NCBI GenBank assembly: GCA_011033025.1
Contig: WFMF01000064.1
Span: 608,056 to 672,055, forward strand
DNA: 64,000 nucleotides
Source: Beroe forskalii
Taxonomy: Eukaryota; Ctenophora; Nuda; Beroida; Beroidae
Direction: 5' to 3'
A program made the position numbers and the translations under genes. This document shows, one piece after another, positions 1 through 10,946 of the stretch. Within the stretch, counting starts at the first letter, position 1; the number at the start of each line of letters is the position of its first letter. The notes below the pieces were generated by a model. That model was not told the origin of the DNA. It worked only from the letters and a program-made list of their open reading frames with translations, and ran no database searches.

Positions 1-190
1 CCTGCAAACACACAGCTCACTGGGCTCTGCTATGCAGCACCTCGTTTACAAATTGAGTGAATACTTTTTACCGCATCAAAAATCCATACAGATTAAAAGT
101 TACGGAGCAACGTACTCAAAACCGCATTTAACAGGAATGAACGCGCGCGCCATTCATCTGCACGTGCATTTTACCCATTGCGCTCCCGTT
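1..190. repeat. Diverged direct repeat, left copy
   Basis: This stretch matches 1010-1205 in the same orientation with many substitutions and small gaps. Shared words include GCAGCACCTCGT, ACGGAGCAACGTACTCAAAA and AATGAACGCGCGC. The two copies lie about 1 kb apart. The apparent ORF across this copy is not kept open in the other copy, so I do not call a gene. It is probably a fragment of a dispersed repeat cut by the window start. Confidence 0.7.
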
Positions 191-1009
191 GCAATGGTGT
201 GTGACGCACAAAAAACACGAAATGCGATTTTAAAAGTAAGACTAGAAGATCCATCCATCAAAAAACGCAGAAAACCACTGATTTTGGGAGCTTGGTGCAG
301 CCGTTTTGTATCACCGGGATAATTTCAATTTGATTTCGTAGGGTTTGATGCTTCGTGAGGCGGTTGATAAACTAAAGACCGTCTGGAAGTCATTGTTGTT
401 GTGTAAATCACATAGAATGCTATTAATCTCACGATTCAAAACGTTGATTGGGAAAATTGACTTCAAAATCCATTCCCCTGACTATCTTACCCATCCTTAA
501 CAAACTATCCTGGCATAGAACAGTACTTCAGATACGCAGATTAAAAAACAATCCATGAACCCATCTCGAAGACAGATTTCTGGTAATCATTTAGTAACAA
601 TGCGATGCCCGCAGGATATTGTTCGCTTGGGAGTATAGTTAATCCCATCCTATGAAAATCAGATCAGATTATATAACTCACTTGCCAAACAAAACTATTT
701 AAAACGATATCTTTCGGAAGTTTGCGGTAATTGGAGGTAATTCCGCAAGGTGTTTACCACATCAAATAATATCAAGATAGTAATCAGCCCTTCCAAAGTT
801 CCAACGGCAATTCCACCTCCCTTCGTTAGAAATGGGCTGCCCAAAAGTCAGATTACATTTTGCTACACTGATTTTCAATGGAGGAAGAGTTTGCATAAGG
901 CGATCAAAGCTTGAAGATTTAAATGGTAACGGCCAAAATGGCCAAATCAAGACCAAGAGTTTATTACCCATATCAAATATATATACTTACAGGCCCGTTG
1001 GGCCTGGCA
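191..1009. other. Unassigned sequence between direct repeats
   Basis: A+T-rich single-copy-looking sequence. I see no coding frame with splice sites, no inverted ends and no tandem structure. Confidence 0.4.
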
Positions 1010-1205
1010 CAAATACACAGTTCACTCGGTGCAGCTACGCAGCACCTCGTCCGCAAATTTAGAACATTTCAATCATATTGATGGAATACTTTTATTAACG
1101 CATCAAAAATTTCCCATCAGATCAGAATTTACGGAGCAACGTACTCAAAACAGCATTAAACAGAAATGAACGCGCGCAATTAATCTGCACGTACATAATT
1201 TGCAA
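1010..1205. repeat. Diverged direct repeat, right copy
   Basis: Second copy of the repeat at 1-190, same orientation, with the ACGGAGCAACGTACTCAAAA word kept at about 1130-1150. The right boundary is near 1200, where similarity fades. Confidence 0.7.
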
Positions 1206-1252
1206 TTTTATAAGTAAGTGTCTTTTTTTATTTATCAAAATGCAATTGTGTG

Positions 1253-1368
1253 GTAGCCCGGAACCCTTCTTCTTCCGAAATTAAAATAAGTGATAAAAGA
1301 ATAATAGTTACAACTATCATTGTTTTATTACTTAAATTAATTTACAAAGAAGAAGGGTTCCGGGCTAC
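1253..1368. repeat. Foldback with 22-bp perfect arms
   Basis: The 22 bases at 1253-1274 (beginning GTAGCCCGGAACCC) are exactly complementary to 1347-1368, around a 72-base A+T-rich loop. This is the form of a small terminal-inverted-repeat element or foldback. No clear target-site duplication is visible at its edges. Confidence 0.8.
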
Positions 1369-1529
1369 ATATTGCTTTTTTGATTGTTCTATCACTACAA
1401 TAACTATTGACTAATCATTAGCAATAGGGAATTAATTAGCCATAGTAATAAAACAATGATAGCTGAATTAGTGAGTATTACTAGTTAGGAATCGTTAAAT
1501 TTTCATGAAAATCCTTGAAATTTTCATGA

Positions 1530-1648
1530 AAATTTAGATATTTTGATTACGTAATCATTCGCCAAACACCCCCCTACCCCCGTAATCAAACGTAATCATC
1601 TAAAAAACCCTCCCCCTCGGTTGATTACGTAATATGTGAACGATCCCT
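1530..1648. mobile_element. Fragment of TGATTACGTAATCA-ended MITE
   Basis: Contains the palindrome TGATTACGTAATCA-type words, C-rich tracts and GTAATCAAACGTAATC, and ends in TACGTAATATGTGAACGATC. This is the same right end as the fuller copies at 36514-36966 and 36999-37442. The left end is not recognisable here, so the copy is probably truncated. Confidence 0.65.
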
Positions 1649-2441
1649 TACTGTAGAGATATACAACAATAAAAGTTGTGTTACTTCACGTACTATTCTA
1701 TGGAATGATTGATTTCACGGAGTTTCATCTTAGGGATTTTTGCAGGGTGTTGAAAAATTCATCACAACGAGCGTCAAATGGAACATGATTTTTAATTTCT
1801 GAATTTACTGTAAAATTTTCTCGAAAGGCAGAATTAAATCACTTCAGAAGTACGAAAGACAAAATTGCGGAAAAAATTCTCTGCTCTTTTAAAACTTTAA
1901 ACCACACGGGTTTTTGAGCAGGCTTCAGTGATTGTATCAATCATTCGACTAATCATAATAATAATATAATAATAGGCCTTAATTTATTATTGAACCTTTT
2001 ATATTCATTCCAGTATTCATAAATCCATTATTCATTAATCTATGAGCATGTTCTGAGCATGATATGAGCATGATATAAAAATATTCCTTTCTTCACTATT
2101 ATCTTTTGCCTACTAACTATTGATAAATGGATTGATCAGATAACAGCACTTCTGTACTGTGGTTTGTAGATTGAAATAAACAAAACACCGTATACTACTC
2201 AGGAGGTTGAAGTTTAAACGAAATAACTGATACGACAGAATTGTATACTAAATTTTGCAAATACCTAGTTCCCAAATTTGTCAAGGTTATTATGATTATT
2301 ACTCCCAGAACTGCTGAACTTATAACTTTATAACCCCTATGTCTGCACTTGCATGGATGAAGGGATTGATGAAAGTGTGCATTTTAAAGTGCGCGCGATA
2401 AACTTTTCAATCTGTGTTTGTGTTGAGAAACACAATTTGTA
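1649..2441. other. Unassigned A+T-rich sequence
   Basis: No supported gene or repeat. A short tandem of ATGAGCATG words sits near 2040-2075. The remainder shows no coding or terminal structure. Confidence 0.4.
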
Positions 2442-2660
2442 TTAACCAAGATTTGACACAAGAGCTTTCCGTACTGAACGGAACTTCTCAGCTTCAGATC
2501 CTTGTTTAACATGCCGTTCAGCAAGGACATTCAATGAGTTCACCAGACTAGGCTCATGCCAGTACAGCTTCTCTGCTTCTGTGACAATTGTTGTATGTAT
2601 TATACTTTTGTCAATTGTCATCATGTTCTGTAGATTAAGAAATTTCCTTGCGTTTGACAT
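2442..2660 (-). CDS. Possible terminal coding exon, unknown protein
   Basis: An open frame on the minus strand reads as plausible soluble protein. It is rich in Glu, Lys, Ser and Val and includes the run VTEAEKLYWHEPSLVNSLNV. It ends at a stop next to 2442. Just inside the ATG-proximal end the sequence TTTCTTAATCTACAG resembles a 3' splice site, so the true exon may start after it (AACATGATG...), giving about 60 residues of a C-terminal exon. I do not recognise the family, and no partner exon was found at higher coordinates. A chance ORF remains possible. Confidence 0.35.
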   Translation of the reverse strand: MSNARKFLNLQNMMTIDKSIIHTTIVTEAEKLYWHEPSLVNSLNVLAERHVKQGSEAEKFRSVRKALVSNLG

Positions 2661-3547
2661 CTGACCAAAAGTTTCTGTCGAAAGTACAGTTTTTTACGCA
2701 TTTTTACCGATTTCTGCACACATTTTGGTAGTTATGTTGAAGATGTGGTGGAAGTGAACTCCCGCCACTCCTCCTACCTCGAACGATTGTATATCTCAAC
2801 TTTTCAGATTTAGGAATGAAACACACAACTAATTCATAAGAAGTTCAAGTTTTCAAAGATTCACTTTCAAAACTGCTGTCTTACTTCCACGAGAATACTT
2901 CCAGTCTAAAGAATATTGATAAGACTGATGAAAAACGTGGAATACTTTTCAAACTCCAATTATCATGTGATGAGAAATTCCAATAATAAATTCACCAAGC
3001 CAATAACCATATATAATTCTTAAGTAAAGTCAACGACTCCAACTTCAAATTAAGTTTTAATCGCTCTCATGGGATTAATGGTTTCGTCAGATTAATATTC
3101 CTTCAAAATTTTGGACACAGCACGTCACCACTTTCTTGATATTTCACGATAACAAAACAATTATGTTGTTAAAAAGATTAAAAAATCAAATTGAAAATTT
3201 TTATAAAAATTGAAGTGAAAAATGATATCAATTTGAAAATTGCTCATACCAGGTGGATAATTTGGATGATTAAAAGGCCATACCTTACGATATAAATTTA
3301 CATGGAACAATAATTCCGGGGATCGAAATTTTGGGGGAACGAAATTTGGGGATATTTTTGGGAATATTACGTATGTTAACGTAATATGATGATGACGTCA
3401 TTTTGAAATTTTTTGGGCAATGAAATTATGAGGATTTTTTCGAAAATGAAGCTTTTAACGTGTTTTAGTATAACTCGATCGAATTATGCTCGGATGTTTT
3501 CCCTAGATAATTCCAACAAATCTTGAGCAGACATTCCAATATCTCAG
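2661..3547. other. Unassigned sequence
   Basis: No supported feature. If either neighbouring exon candidate is real, this would be intron or intergenic DNA. Confidence 0.35.
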
Positions 3548-4004
3548 GAACCTATTCGGACGAAATGCGAAGCTCCGGAGTCTAGCCGTGACGTAGCCAC
3601 GCTCAAACAGTCGGAGCTGGTCACGGAACTGGAGGAAGTAAACGCAGCGGTTGTTCTTTTTGTGGTGCTGGAGATGCTGGCATCCTTGCCTGCAATTTTG
3701 AAATTTGTTTATGATTCTCAGTTTTGTCAGAAAAGACAAAAACAGGAGACTTTTCAACTTTTGATGGAGTTACAAAATCCAGCTACTTAGGTTCGGTCTG
3801 CACCATCTTCAAAAGGAAATCTTCTAGGTTAACGCAGCAGTCAGTGTGGCGAGCAGTGTCGGGGGACAGACGACGCAGCAGCCAGTGGCGGCACCAACAG
3901 TTACTACGGAGGGGCACGACACTGTGAACAGGGAGAAACAATCCAAAGGTGAGGAATGGGGGGACCAATCCAAAGGTGAGGAATGGGGGGAGGCGATCCA
4001 AAGG
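3548..4004 (+). CDS. Possible exons of an unrecognised gene
   Basis: After the acceptor-like ATATCTCAG an open plus-strand frame runs from 3548 to a TAG at 3788. It begins EPIRTKCEAPESSRDVATLK, and continuing unspliced would include a hydrophobic stretch (AAVVLFVVLEMLASLPAIL, residues 33-51). Alternatively a donor at 3638 (GAA|GTAAAC) can join to the acceptor TCTTCTAG at 3827, leading in frame into VNAAVSVASSVGGQTTQQPV and a Thr/Gln-rich tail that stays open to 4004. Sequence is more CpG-rich than its surroundings, as expected of coding DNA. Three tandem GTGAGG donors follow (3949, 3976, 4004). I do not recognise the family and found no flanking exons with certainty. Both readings are inference. 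Confidence 0.38.
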
Positions 4005-4012
4005 TGAGGAAC
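3938..4012 (+). repeat. Triplicated splice-donor-like unit
   Basis: The unit ATCCAAAGGTGAGGAA followed by a G run occurs three times in about 75 bp, each with a good 5' splice-site match (AAAG|GTGAGG). The first two units are separated by TGGGGGGACC and the last two by TGGGGGGAGGCG. If 3828-4004 is an exon, these are three alternative donors made by local duplication. Confidence 0.7.
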
Positions 4013-4589
4013 AATGGTCAATGGTAACAAACTCAACGTGAATAACAAAGGTGTGCAATGATTGTAACAATAAAAAGGCAAGTAACAATCAAAGATGAAT
4101 AAAAATCAAAAGGTTTGATAGAAAAAGAATGGAATTTAGAGAACTATAGATTACAGGGAAATGCTATCAGAAGGTGAGAAATATCAATAAAAAATCTAAG
4201 CAAAGTAAGTATTGATGCAGTGCAGAAAGTCCCAGTGACAGAACACTGCTGATCTGCCACGCTCAGCGTGGCGAGAAGTCGGCCTCTCGAGACGTGATTT
4301 TGGTGAAAAATTGACCATAAAGTTGTATAAATTGACGATGTTTTTGAAAACTATCATAAAATCACAGAATAAAAAACTTTTCAAAACCCAGAGGAGACTG
4401 GCGATGTTCCACACAGTAAGAGACCACTTAGAAATCACAGAAGCATTAAATATGCGGTTGAGAACTTGAATATTCATGCCACCAAGTAAAACTCGTGCTG
4501 ATAACAAATTTGAACGCATTTAATCATGGCTCAGATTGAAGGCTCGGCTATGGTAACGATATTTCAGCGGCAAGCATAAGCAGAAATCA

Positions 4590-4805
4590 ATCTAAAGTGA
4601 AAAAGTAAAGAAAATCACGTCTCTGAGCTAATAAATGCGAAATGATGATCTCTGAGGGCAGACGTGATGTGAAATCACGTCTTCGCGCTGAGCGTGGCAA
4701 AATGCTGATCTGAGCGCGCAGACGTGATCTGAAAATCACGTCTCCGCGCTGAGCGTGGCAAAATGCTGATCTGAGCGCGCAGACGTGATCTGAAATCACG
4801 TCTCT
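4590..4805. repeat. 62-bp tandem repeat with nested palindromes
   Basis: Units starting AAATCACGTCT and containing GCGCTGAGCGTGGC, AAATGCTGATCTGAGCGCGC and AGACGTGATCTG recur at about 4672, 4734 and, partly, 4795, with a degenerate unit near 4610. Each unit pairs AATCACGTCT with AGACGTGATCT, so single units can fold. A related GCTCAGCGTGGCGAGAAG segment lies at 4258-4276. Confidence 0.8.
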
Positions 4806-5688
4806 GATCCGAATGGTATTCCGTAATTAAAATATCATCATTACACCGGTTGCCTGTTTCTATTTTGTTACTACCACGTCATGTTCGTTCAATAGGCACT
4901 TTAGTATCACCAATACTACATTCTAGTCTAAAATAATTACGTCACATTAAAGAGCTCTCCAATCATGTTACATGTTAGTATATGATATATGACATTGTTA
5001 TGAATAAGAGGTGTTCTGTGATATGAACAGTATTACATCCTCTCATTTCAGATGTGCCTTTGATAGATTTGTTTTGTTTTGTTGTGTGTACCCACGCTAA
5101 ATCAGGACAGGACTCAGACTAGAGTCATGAAAAGATCGAACAACCCGTGCCCAGGGACACGGGACAAGCAAGCTCCAGACTCGGATTAGAGCTTGACCGA
5201 ACCCCGTGCTCCAACTCCTGTATTGGAGTATGGCTATTTTTTACCTTTCTATTTCTGCTTTGATTTTTTCACCTTTGCAGTCTGTGAAACCAACTTACTT
5301 TCTTTGCCTCTATTAACTGCAATACTCGCTTAATGTCGGAAATATGCGTAACACCTCTTTTTCCACACAAATAACATTCCTAAAACTTCTTACCTGCTTG
5401 CTTAAATCAAATACTCGGTATTTTTCGTTCAGCTGTAGACGCGGACGTGGCAGTTTACCTGATTTATCTTCCCAATTAACAAAAATAGCAATGTCTCCCT
5501 CAGCTTCAATCTACATTCTACATAGTGCATTAGCTGTTCGATTGCTTGTCTTTTCGATGGACCCAGCATTAGAAATCCGATCAGTAAACTAAACACTGTC
5601 CTTTGTCAAGTTTAAACGTTATGGAGAAGCTCAATGTTATATCTCTATTACCCGTGTTATAGATCTATGTTATAGCTCTATGTTATAG
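4806..5688. other. Unassigned; short GTTATAG tandem at the end
   Basis: No gene supported. Short tandem words (TCTATGTTATAGCTCTATG) at about 5636-5690 abut the LINE fragment. The plus-strand ORF at 5344-5592 has no protein-like features and no splice or repeat support. Confidence 0.4.
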
Positions 5689-6960
5689 CTGAAACTATTT
5701 AACAGCCAAATTAGCCCATATCTTACAACCCTTTTTAACAAATGTTTGACTACTGGCGTATTTCCTGATGTCCTTAAAATTGCAAAAGTTATCCCACTCC
5801 ATAAAGATGGTGGTCAAAATATTCTTAAAAATTACCGCCCAATTTCCCTTTTACCTGTTATGTCAAAAATATTTGAAAAATTGATTCATAAACGGCTCAT
5901 TGATTTTCTGGATAAACATAACGTTATTTATGAAAAACAGTTTGGATTCAGGCGCCAGCACTCCACAATACACGCATTAAATACTGCGATTACACAAGTA
6001 GTTAATAGTTTACATAAGAATGAAACTGTATTTGGCATTTTTCTTGACTTCAGTAAAGCCTTTGATACAATTCAACATAAAATACTACTTGATAAACTTG
6101 AACATTATGGTATAAGAGGTAAAGCGCATAATCTACTACAGTCTTACTTAAGTAATAGAAACCAACTAGTAATCTCTGGTAACTTTAAATCAAAATTACT
6201 CTCCATAACAGCAGGTGTTCCCCAAGGGTCAGTGCTCGGTCCATTACTCTTCCTTATCTACATTAATGATTTAGTATTTAGCCAATGTAGCTGTAACTCA
6301 AGTCACTGTTCTACTAGCTGTATCGACTCTGCATCTTTTATACTATTTGCTGATGATACTAACTTATTTGTTCCTGGCAAATCACTGAGTGATACGATCA
6401 ACAAAATTAATTTAATACTTAGCAAATTAAAACTTTACCTTGAAGCAAACTATTTACATATCAATATTGGAAAATCAAAATTTATGCATTTTAAGCCGCC
6501 CAGACAGAAGACGAACCTAGGTCATAATATTACTATTAAATTTGGTAAACACAGTCTCGAACAAGTGAGCACGATCAAATTTCTGGGAGTTAAAATTCAC
6601 GAACGCTTGTCTTGGAAAGACCACGTTAAGTTTGTTTGTAATAAAGTCAGAACTAGTATTTCTCAACTTTACAATATGCGAAAAGTTATTCCTAAAAGTA
6701 TGAAAAATGGTGTTTACAATGCATTAGTTAACTCGCAACTTTCTTATGGTATTTCAGTCTGGGGAGGAATGCGTGATGGTGATATACTAAAGCCACTTTT
6801 TGTCCTTCAAAAAAGGGCTCTTCGAACCCTTTTTGGCATTCAGAAAGTCTCCAAACATATCAAAGGTCACACAAAAAATGTATTTTTCGAGAAGAAAATT
6901 CTCATAGTTTATAATATTTACAACTATATGACTATTTTAGACATTGCAAAACTACTTACG
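5689..6960 (+). pseudogene. LINE reverse transcriptase, 5'-truncated
   Basis: This is the reverse-transcriptase core of a non-LTR retrotransposon (Jockey/CR1-like by motif style). The enzyme copies its own RNA into chromosomal DNA by target-primed reverse transcription. The frame is open from 5689 and there is no native start codon. Numbering residues from 5746: the Lys-containing motif VIPLHKDGG (15-23), RPISLLPVMSKIFEK (31-45), GFRRQHST (67-74), motif A FLDFSKAFD with its catalytic Asp (99-107), GVPQGSVLGPLLF (157-169) and FADD with the paired catalytic Asp (201-204). The thumb-like region follows. No endonuclease domain or gag-like ORF1 is present, so it is 5'-truncated as most LINE copies are. 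The frame is interrupted at 6960 by a DNA transposon, and its last codons before the stop are transposon sequence. The rest continues at 8519. Confidence 0.95.
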
Positions 6961-8518
6961 GACACCTTCATGTAAAAGTGGCAATTTCCCGCTTTTCAGA
7001 AATTGGTTAAAATCGAAAATGTTGAATATCTTTGACAATTAACATGATAATCAGTTGATATTTTTCAGATATCAGCAAGTGGGTAATTTGAGGATAATGG
7101 AATCACTAAAAATACAAAATTTCATTAATAAGGCCCGATTTGATACAAAAAACACTTTTGTGACTTTGCTATCCATTGGAACACTGAATATAACCATAGA
7201 GGCTAAAGGAGGTAACTAGCCCTGTTGATATGTCACTTCTCAATATGTGGCTGATCTGGGGTCATGGAAACACGCATAAATCGCCTCAATATGGTAATTT
7301 CAACACACAAAAGCTAAATGTGTTGTTATTATCAATAATTTAGCAGCATTTATGCCTTTTTCTTGTATAAGAGATAGTGAAAATGTTTGCTATCGCACAA
7401 ATCAAAAAATTTATCTGAATTAGTTAAAATGGCCGAAAAATGATAATTTATACAATTGTGATATTCTAATCCATTTCTTGGCCAACTAACATTACATTTC
7501 TTTTTGATATGATTACTAATTGGTTCTTTATTGCATAGCAGTACCTAAAATTCTCTCGCCAAATAAAGTGAAGATTTAACTATCAACCACTTACATAGGT
7601 TTAAAAAACACTAAGTTGTGAATTCTGGAGAAAATAATAGAATTGTGTCTTTATAACCATAAACTTTGGCTATAGGATTGGCAACTCCTGTCAAGATGAT
7701 TGTAAAAGGGTTACTCTTGTCATCCTATTCATTGAAATGTGGCTAATGATTATATTTGTGCTCAAAACTGATAATTTACACACACTTCGGTATGATAGTG
7801 ACAAAATTATCCAAATTCGGCCAGATAATGAATATTCTGTTTTCTATAATTCCTTAAAATCACTGCAAGATCAATCCAAAGCATTTGGTAACCAAGAAAT
7901 AACCGAAAATCACTAAAAAAGATCGAAATGAGGTTTCAAAAACACGTTCTAGCAATAGAGAAGCAAGTTGTACCACAGGAAATGTGTCTTAATGCTCCAT
8001 TTGGCTTATGATATGAATTTTTTATCCTAGCTAAGCCATCAATTATGTAGTGCCTCACATTTTTACCAGCCTTGGAAGCCTCAATTCAGGCCTGGCTTGG
8101 AATTGCAGTCTCTCTAAGAAGAGGCTTGTATCAACTTTAAACTCGTGTTTTTGTTATCATGATTAATAAATCAATACACAATTTTCAGTGGGGTATGGTC
8201 CAGTGTACCAGTGCTTCAATTATCTGGTAGTTAGATATTGATAAAGTGGTTGAAATTCGGATTATAGACCACGTTATCATCTTCGTGCTTGAGGGCCTGT
8301 GTTTCTGTTATCATTAAAATGGCCGAGATTAATTTCTAGTTCTAATTCTTTTCACAGATCAATTTTTGGTTTTGGTTTTTCGACATTTATACCACTCTAT
8401 TTAACGAAGGTCAAGGTCAATTATTGTGTAAACTTTGTCTAATGATAATAAAATCACATTCTCTGACAAAACTTGGAATCAGGCAAAATTGCCACTTTTA
8501 CATGAAGGTGTCCTTACG
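6955..8518. mobile_element. 1.55-kb DNA transposon inserted in the LINE
   Basis: The element runs 6961-8512. Its ends are a perfect 27-bp inverted repeat (6961-6987 versus 8486-8512, starting GACACCTTCATGTAAAAGTG). The 6-bp direct repeat CTTACG flanks it (6955-6960, 8513-8518). A 4-bp reading, TTAC with one more G in the end, is also possible. No transposase ORF is present inside, so it is non-autonomous. Internal sequence is A+T-rich without tandem arrays. The LINE is older than this insertion. Confidence 0.93.
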
Positions 8519-8860
8519 CTTAACAATCCGACCTTTTTATGTGAACTCCTTAATATTTCCATTAGCAAGATGGAATTCATTAGAAATTATGAATAAGCTT
8601 TAGCAGCTACAAACTTAACCGCTACCAAAATACGTTTTCATATCAAGGACCAAAATTATGGAATTTAATTGCCTCATCGAATTCCTTGTTTAAAAACCAA
8701 AGATACTCCTAAGTTGAGAATTTCTTGCATTCGATCTAGATTAAAGAAATTTCTGCTAGATATGCAAAAATATGGAACTGATGAAAGCGATGAAAATTAC
8801 TGGCAATCCTATAATTGGTTGATAGAAAGCTATATCACACAGTTAAAAAGCAAACAGTGA
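8519..8860 (+). pseudogene. 3' part of the interrupted LINE
   Basis: Coding sequence resumes after the inserted element in the frame left at 6960 but carries nonsense codons at 8594-8596 and 8666-8668. Its last stretch encodes a basic C-terminal segment (RISCIRSRLKKFLLDMQKYG) ending at a stop at 8858-8860, like the tails of LINE polyproteins. A neighbouring frame reads YQGPKLWN, a motif commonly seen near the C-terminus of this LINE group, which points to frameshifts as well as stops. The element cannot be active. Confidence 0.85.
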
Positions 8861-9107
8861 GCACTCGAGTTCAGACTTAAGCTGTATCAGTGGACATCAA
8901 CGCTACTACTAAATGGCATAGTTCAATTTTTCCCGGATCATATGCACAAAATGCCCTTTTCTGCAGCACAACAGAATAAGAATACTGATAAAATGATTCT
9001 ACCCTTTCTTTTACCCTTGTGGCAGAAGCTTCTGGCGACGACCTCTTTTTCTTATAAGCTCTTCTTTGCATGCGTCCCTGGCATGCCACAAAATTTTATA
9101 TACAAAG
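8861..9107. other. Unassigned, possible LINE 3' tail
   Basis: May include the LINE 3' untranslated region. No poly(A) tail or 3' tandem repeat that would mark its end is visible. Confidence 0.3.
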
Positions 9108-10226
9108 TAGGGTAGAGCGGGGTAACTTTGAACGATTTTTGAGTTTTTCTAACTGCCCTCTGAGAATAGAACACATGCCAAAAAGTTTGTGTGTTCTTGT
9201 AACCATTAGGGGCCCTGGCTAATAAACCTGGTATATGAGATGTGTCAGTTTGTACTAACAGAGCCGTGATCACGTGATCCAAATTTGCAACTAACGGTTC
9301 AAAGTTACCCGGCTCTGGGGTAACTTTGAACAATCTTAATTAAACCAATCAGAAGCCTCCTGGATATATATATTCTATGTTTAGGACAAATTCTGGGTCA
9401 ATGAAACGTTCATTACCACATAATTCATTTCATCAATTCAGATTGTGGAACCACGGCCACGCCCATTCAAAAGTGTTGTTCAAAGTTCTGAGATAATTTT
9501 TTGTGGTTTTTGCTTCGAATTGTGCTAATTGTATTTAAAATATATGCTAATGATGCTTCTTATATGCCATTCTTACAAAAATACCTTTGGGCAATGAGAT
9601 TTGACCACTTTTGAAAAGTGTTCAAAGTTACCCCCATTCGCTAATAATTTTTCCAGATAGAATTTTGCATGAGGTCCTCTAGATTATGATTTGGCTTAGC
9701 CAAGGTCAACTTTCAACATGTATCTACTTAATTATTACAAAATAAAGCCCCATTATTGATGTCTGGGCAAATTTGAGGGTGGATCAAGGCCTTTAAAAAT
9801 AAAATCCATGAAAGCATAAATAAGAAATTGCCTGCATGAAAATATCTGAAACAAAACTCAAACAAAGTCTCAAACAAAAACACATTCCTGATGCAAGATA
9901 TCTGATATAATCTGGCAAAAGTTTACGGATATTTGAGCATACCAGTAGGCTTAATATTACCAAATCTGAACGTATAGCCGAAAATATCGATTTCAAGGGA
10001 CTTTTCCATGAAATTGTTCGGAACAAGCAATAAAAGAAACCAAATGACTTCTATATGTGGCAGAATTGTTCTAAAAACCCGTTTGTTGAATGTAGGAGAT
10101 AATGGAAGTGATATGGAAGCAAATCGAATTGATTTATTTGCTGTTCAAAGTTACCCCAGGAAAATTCAAAGTTACCCCAAGCTGTTCAAAGTTACCCCAT
10201 GTTCAAAGTTACCCCGCTCTACCCTA
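9108..10226. mobile_element. TA-flanked non-autonomous element (GGGTAGAGCGGGG ends)
   Basis: Inverted ends GGGTAGAGCGGGGTAACTTT at 9110 and its complement ending at 10224 are flanked by TA (9108-9109, 10225-10226). That fits a Tc1/mariner-type target. The subterminal word GGGGTAACTTTGAAC or its complement recurs near 9314, 9622, 10147, 10170, 10188 and 10205, so both ends carry clusters of the same motif, as transposase-binding sites do. There is no intact ORF; superfamily is inferred only from TSD and length. Confidence 0.85.
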
Positions 10227-10875
10227 CTTAACCCTAACTCTAACCCAATGTTCACACTTTTCTTAAATCAATTGATGATCCAACAGGGTTTGAGCGTGTG
10301 TGTGTGTTTGTGATTGAAATGACGTATGTAGAATAAAGCAAATTACAAATTGTTTAAAAAAATTGTTTACTCGCAGACATATAACTCGTTGTTAGCAATA
10401 ATTGTTAATCCAACGTCCAGCTTTGAGTGAGGATTGGCCGATTGGAACTGAGAGCTGGTGTAGTTTAAGTTTCATTCAAACAGCTCATGTTTTCATCAAA
10501 TTCCATATTACGAAGACCCCTTTATCTAATGGCTAATCTCCATTTATTCTTTTGGTATGTGGTAGAGATTTGGCAACGCAGGTATTGATTGCCTGATTGC
10601 CTGTTATCTATGATTGGAATTCCAATACCTTTTGGCCTTTATTTAGCCGGCCTTTTAATAGGCCCCACGGACAAAAATCGAACCATTTTTGAATCCTTTT
10701 AAATATTTTAACGCGCCCTTTGGAGCAAAATTTTTCAAGCAGTTGGCAAAAAAGAAATATTTGCTCAAAAATAGCCACAAAAAGCATCTTATATTGAAGT
10801 ACTGATCAGTAGCGATCTTACATCAAGATTTAGGTCATTATCTGTTTCTATCTGTGTTATGTAAATTCATTAATT
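10227..10875. other. Unassigned sequence
   Basis: No gene or clear repeat. A short (GT)n run occurs near 10300. Confidence 0.35.
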
Positions 10876-10946
10876 GTACTGTTAAATCCATTCGACCGTC
10901 ATTACATTGTAATGACGGTCGACAATTCAATTTAATTTAACAGTAC
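10876..10946. repeat. Nested palindrome/hairpin
   Basis: Outer arms GTACTGTTAAAT (10876-10887) and ATTTAACAGTAC (10935-10946) enclose a near-perfect 29-bp palindrome at 10893-10921, whose arm begins CGACCGTCATTACA. A related GTCGACGGTCGACAATTCAA sequence lies near 11156-11175. It is probably the centre of a foldback element, since GGCCTTT and GGACAAAAATC words flank it on both sides. Confidence 0.75.

Noticed and set aside
32-322. 96-residue plus-strand ORF
   Set aside because: Overlaps the direct repeat and is not preserved in the second copy at 1010-1205.
5689-6960. Retroviral or LTR-retrotransposon polymerase
   Set aside because: Motif spacing and the LDFSKAFDT / GVPQGSVLGPLLF style are those of LINEs; there are no LTRs, protease, RNase H or integrase nearby.
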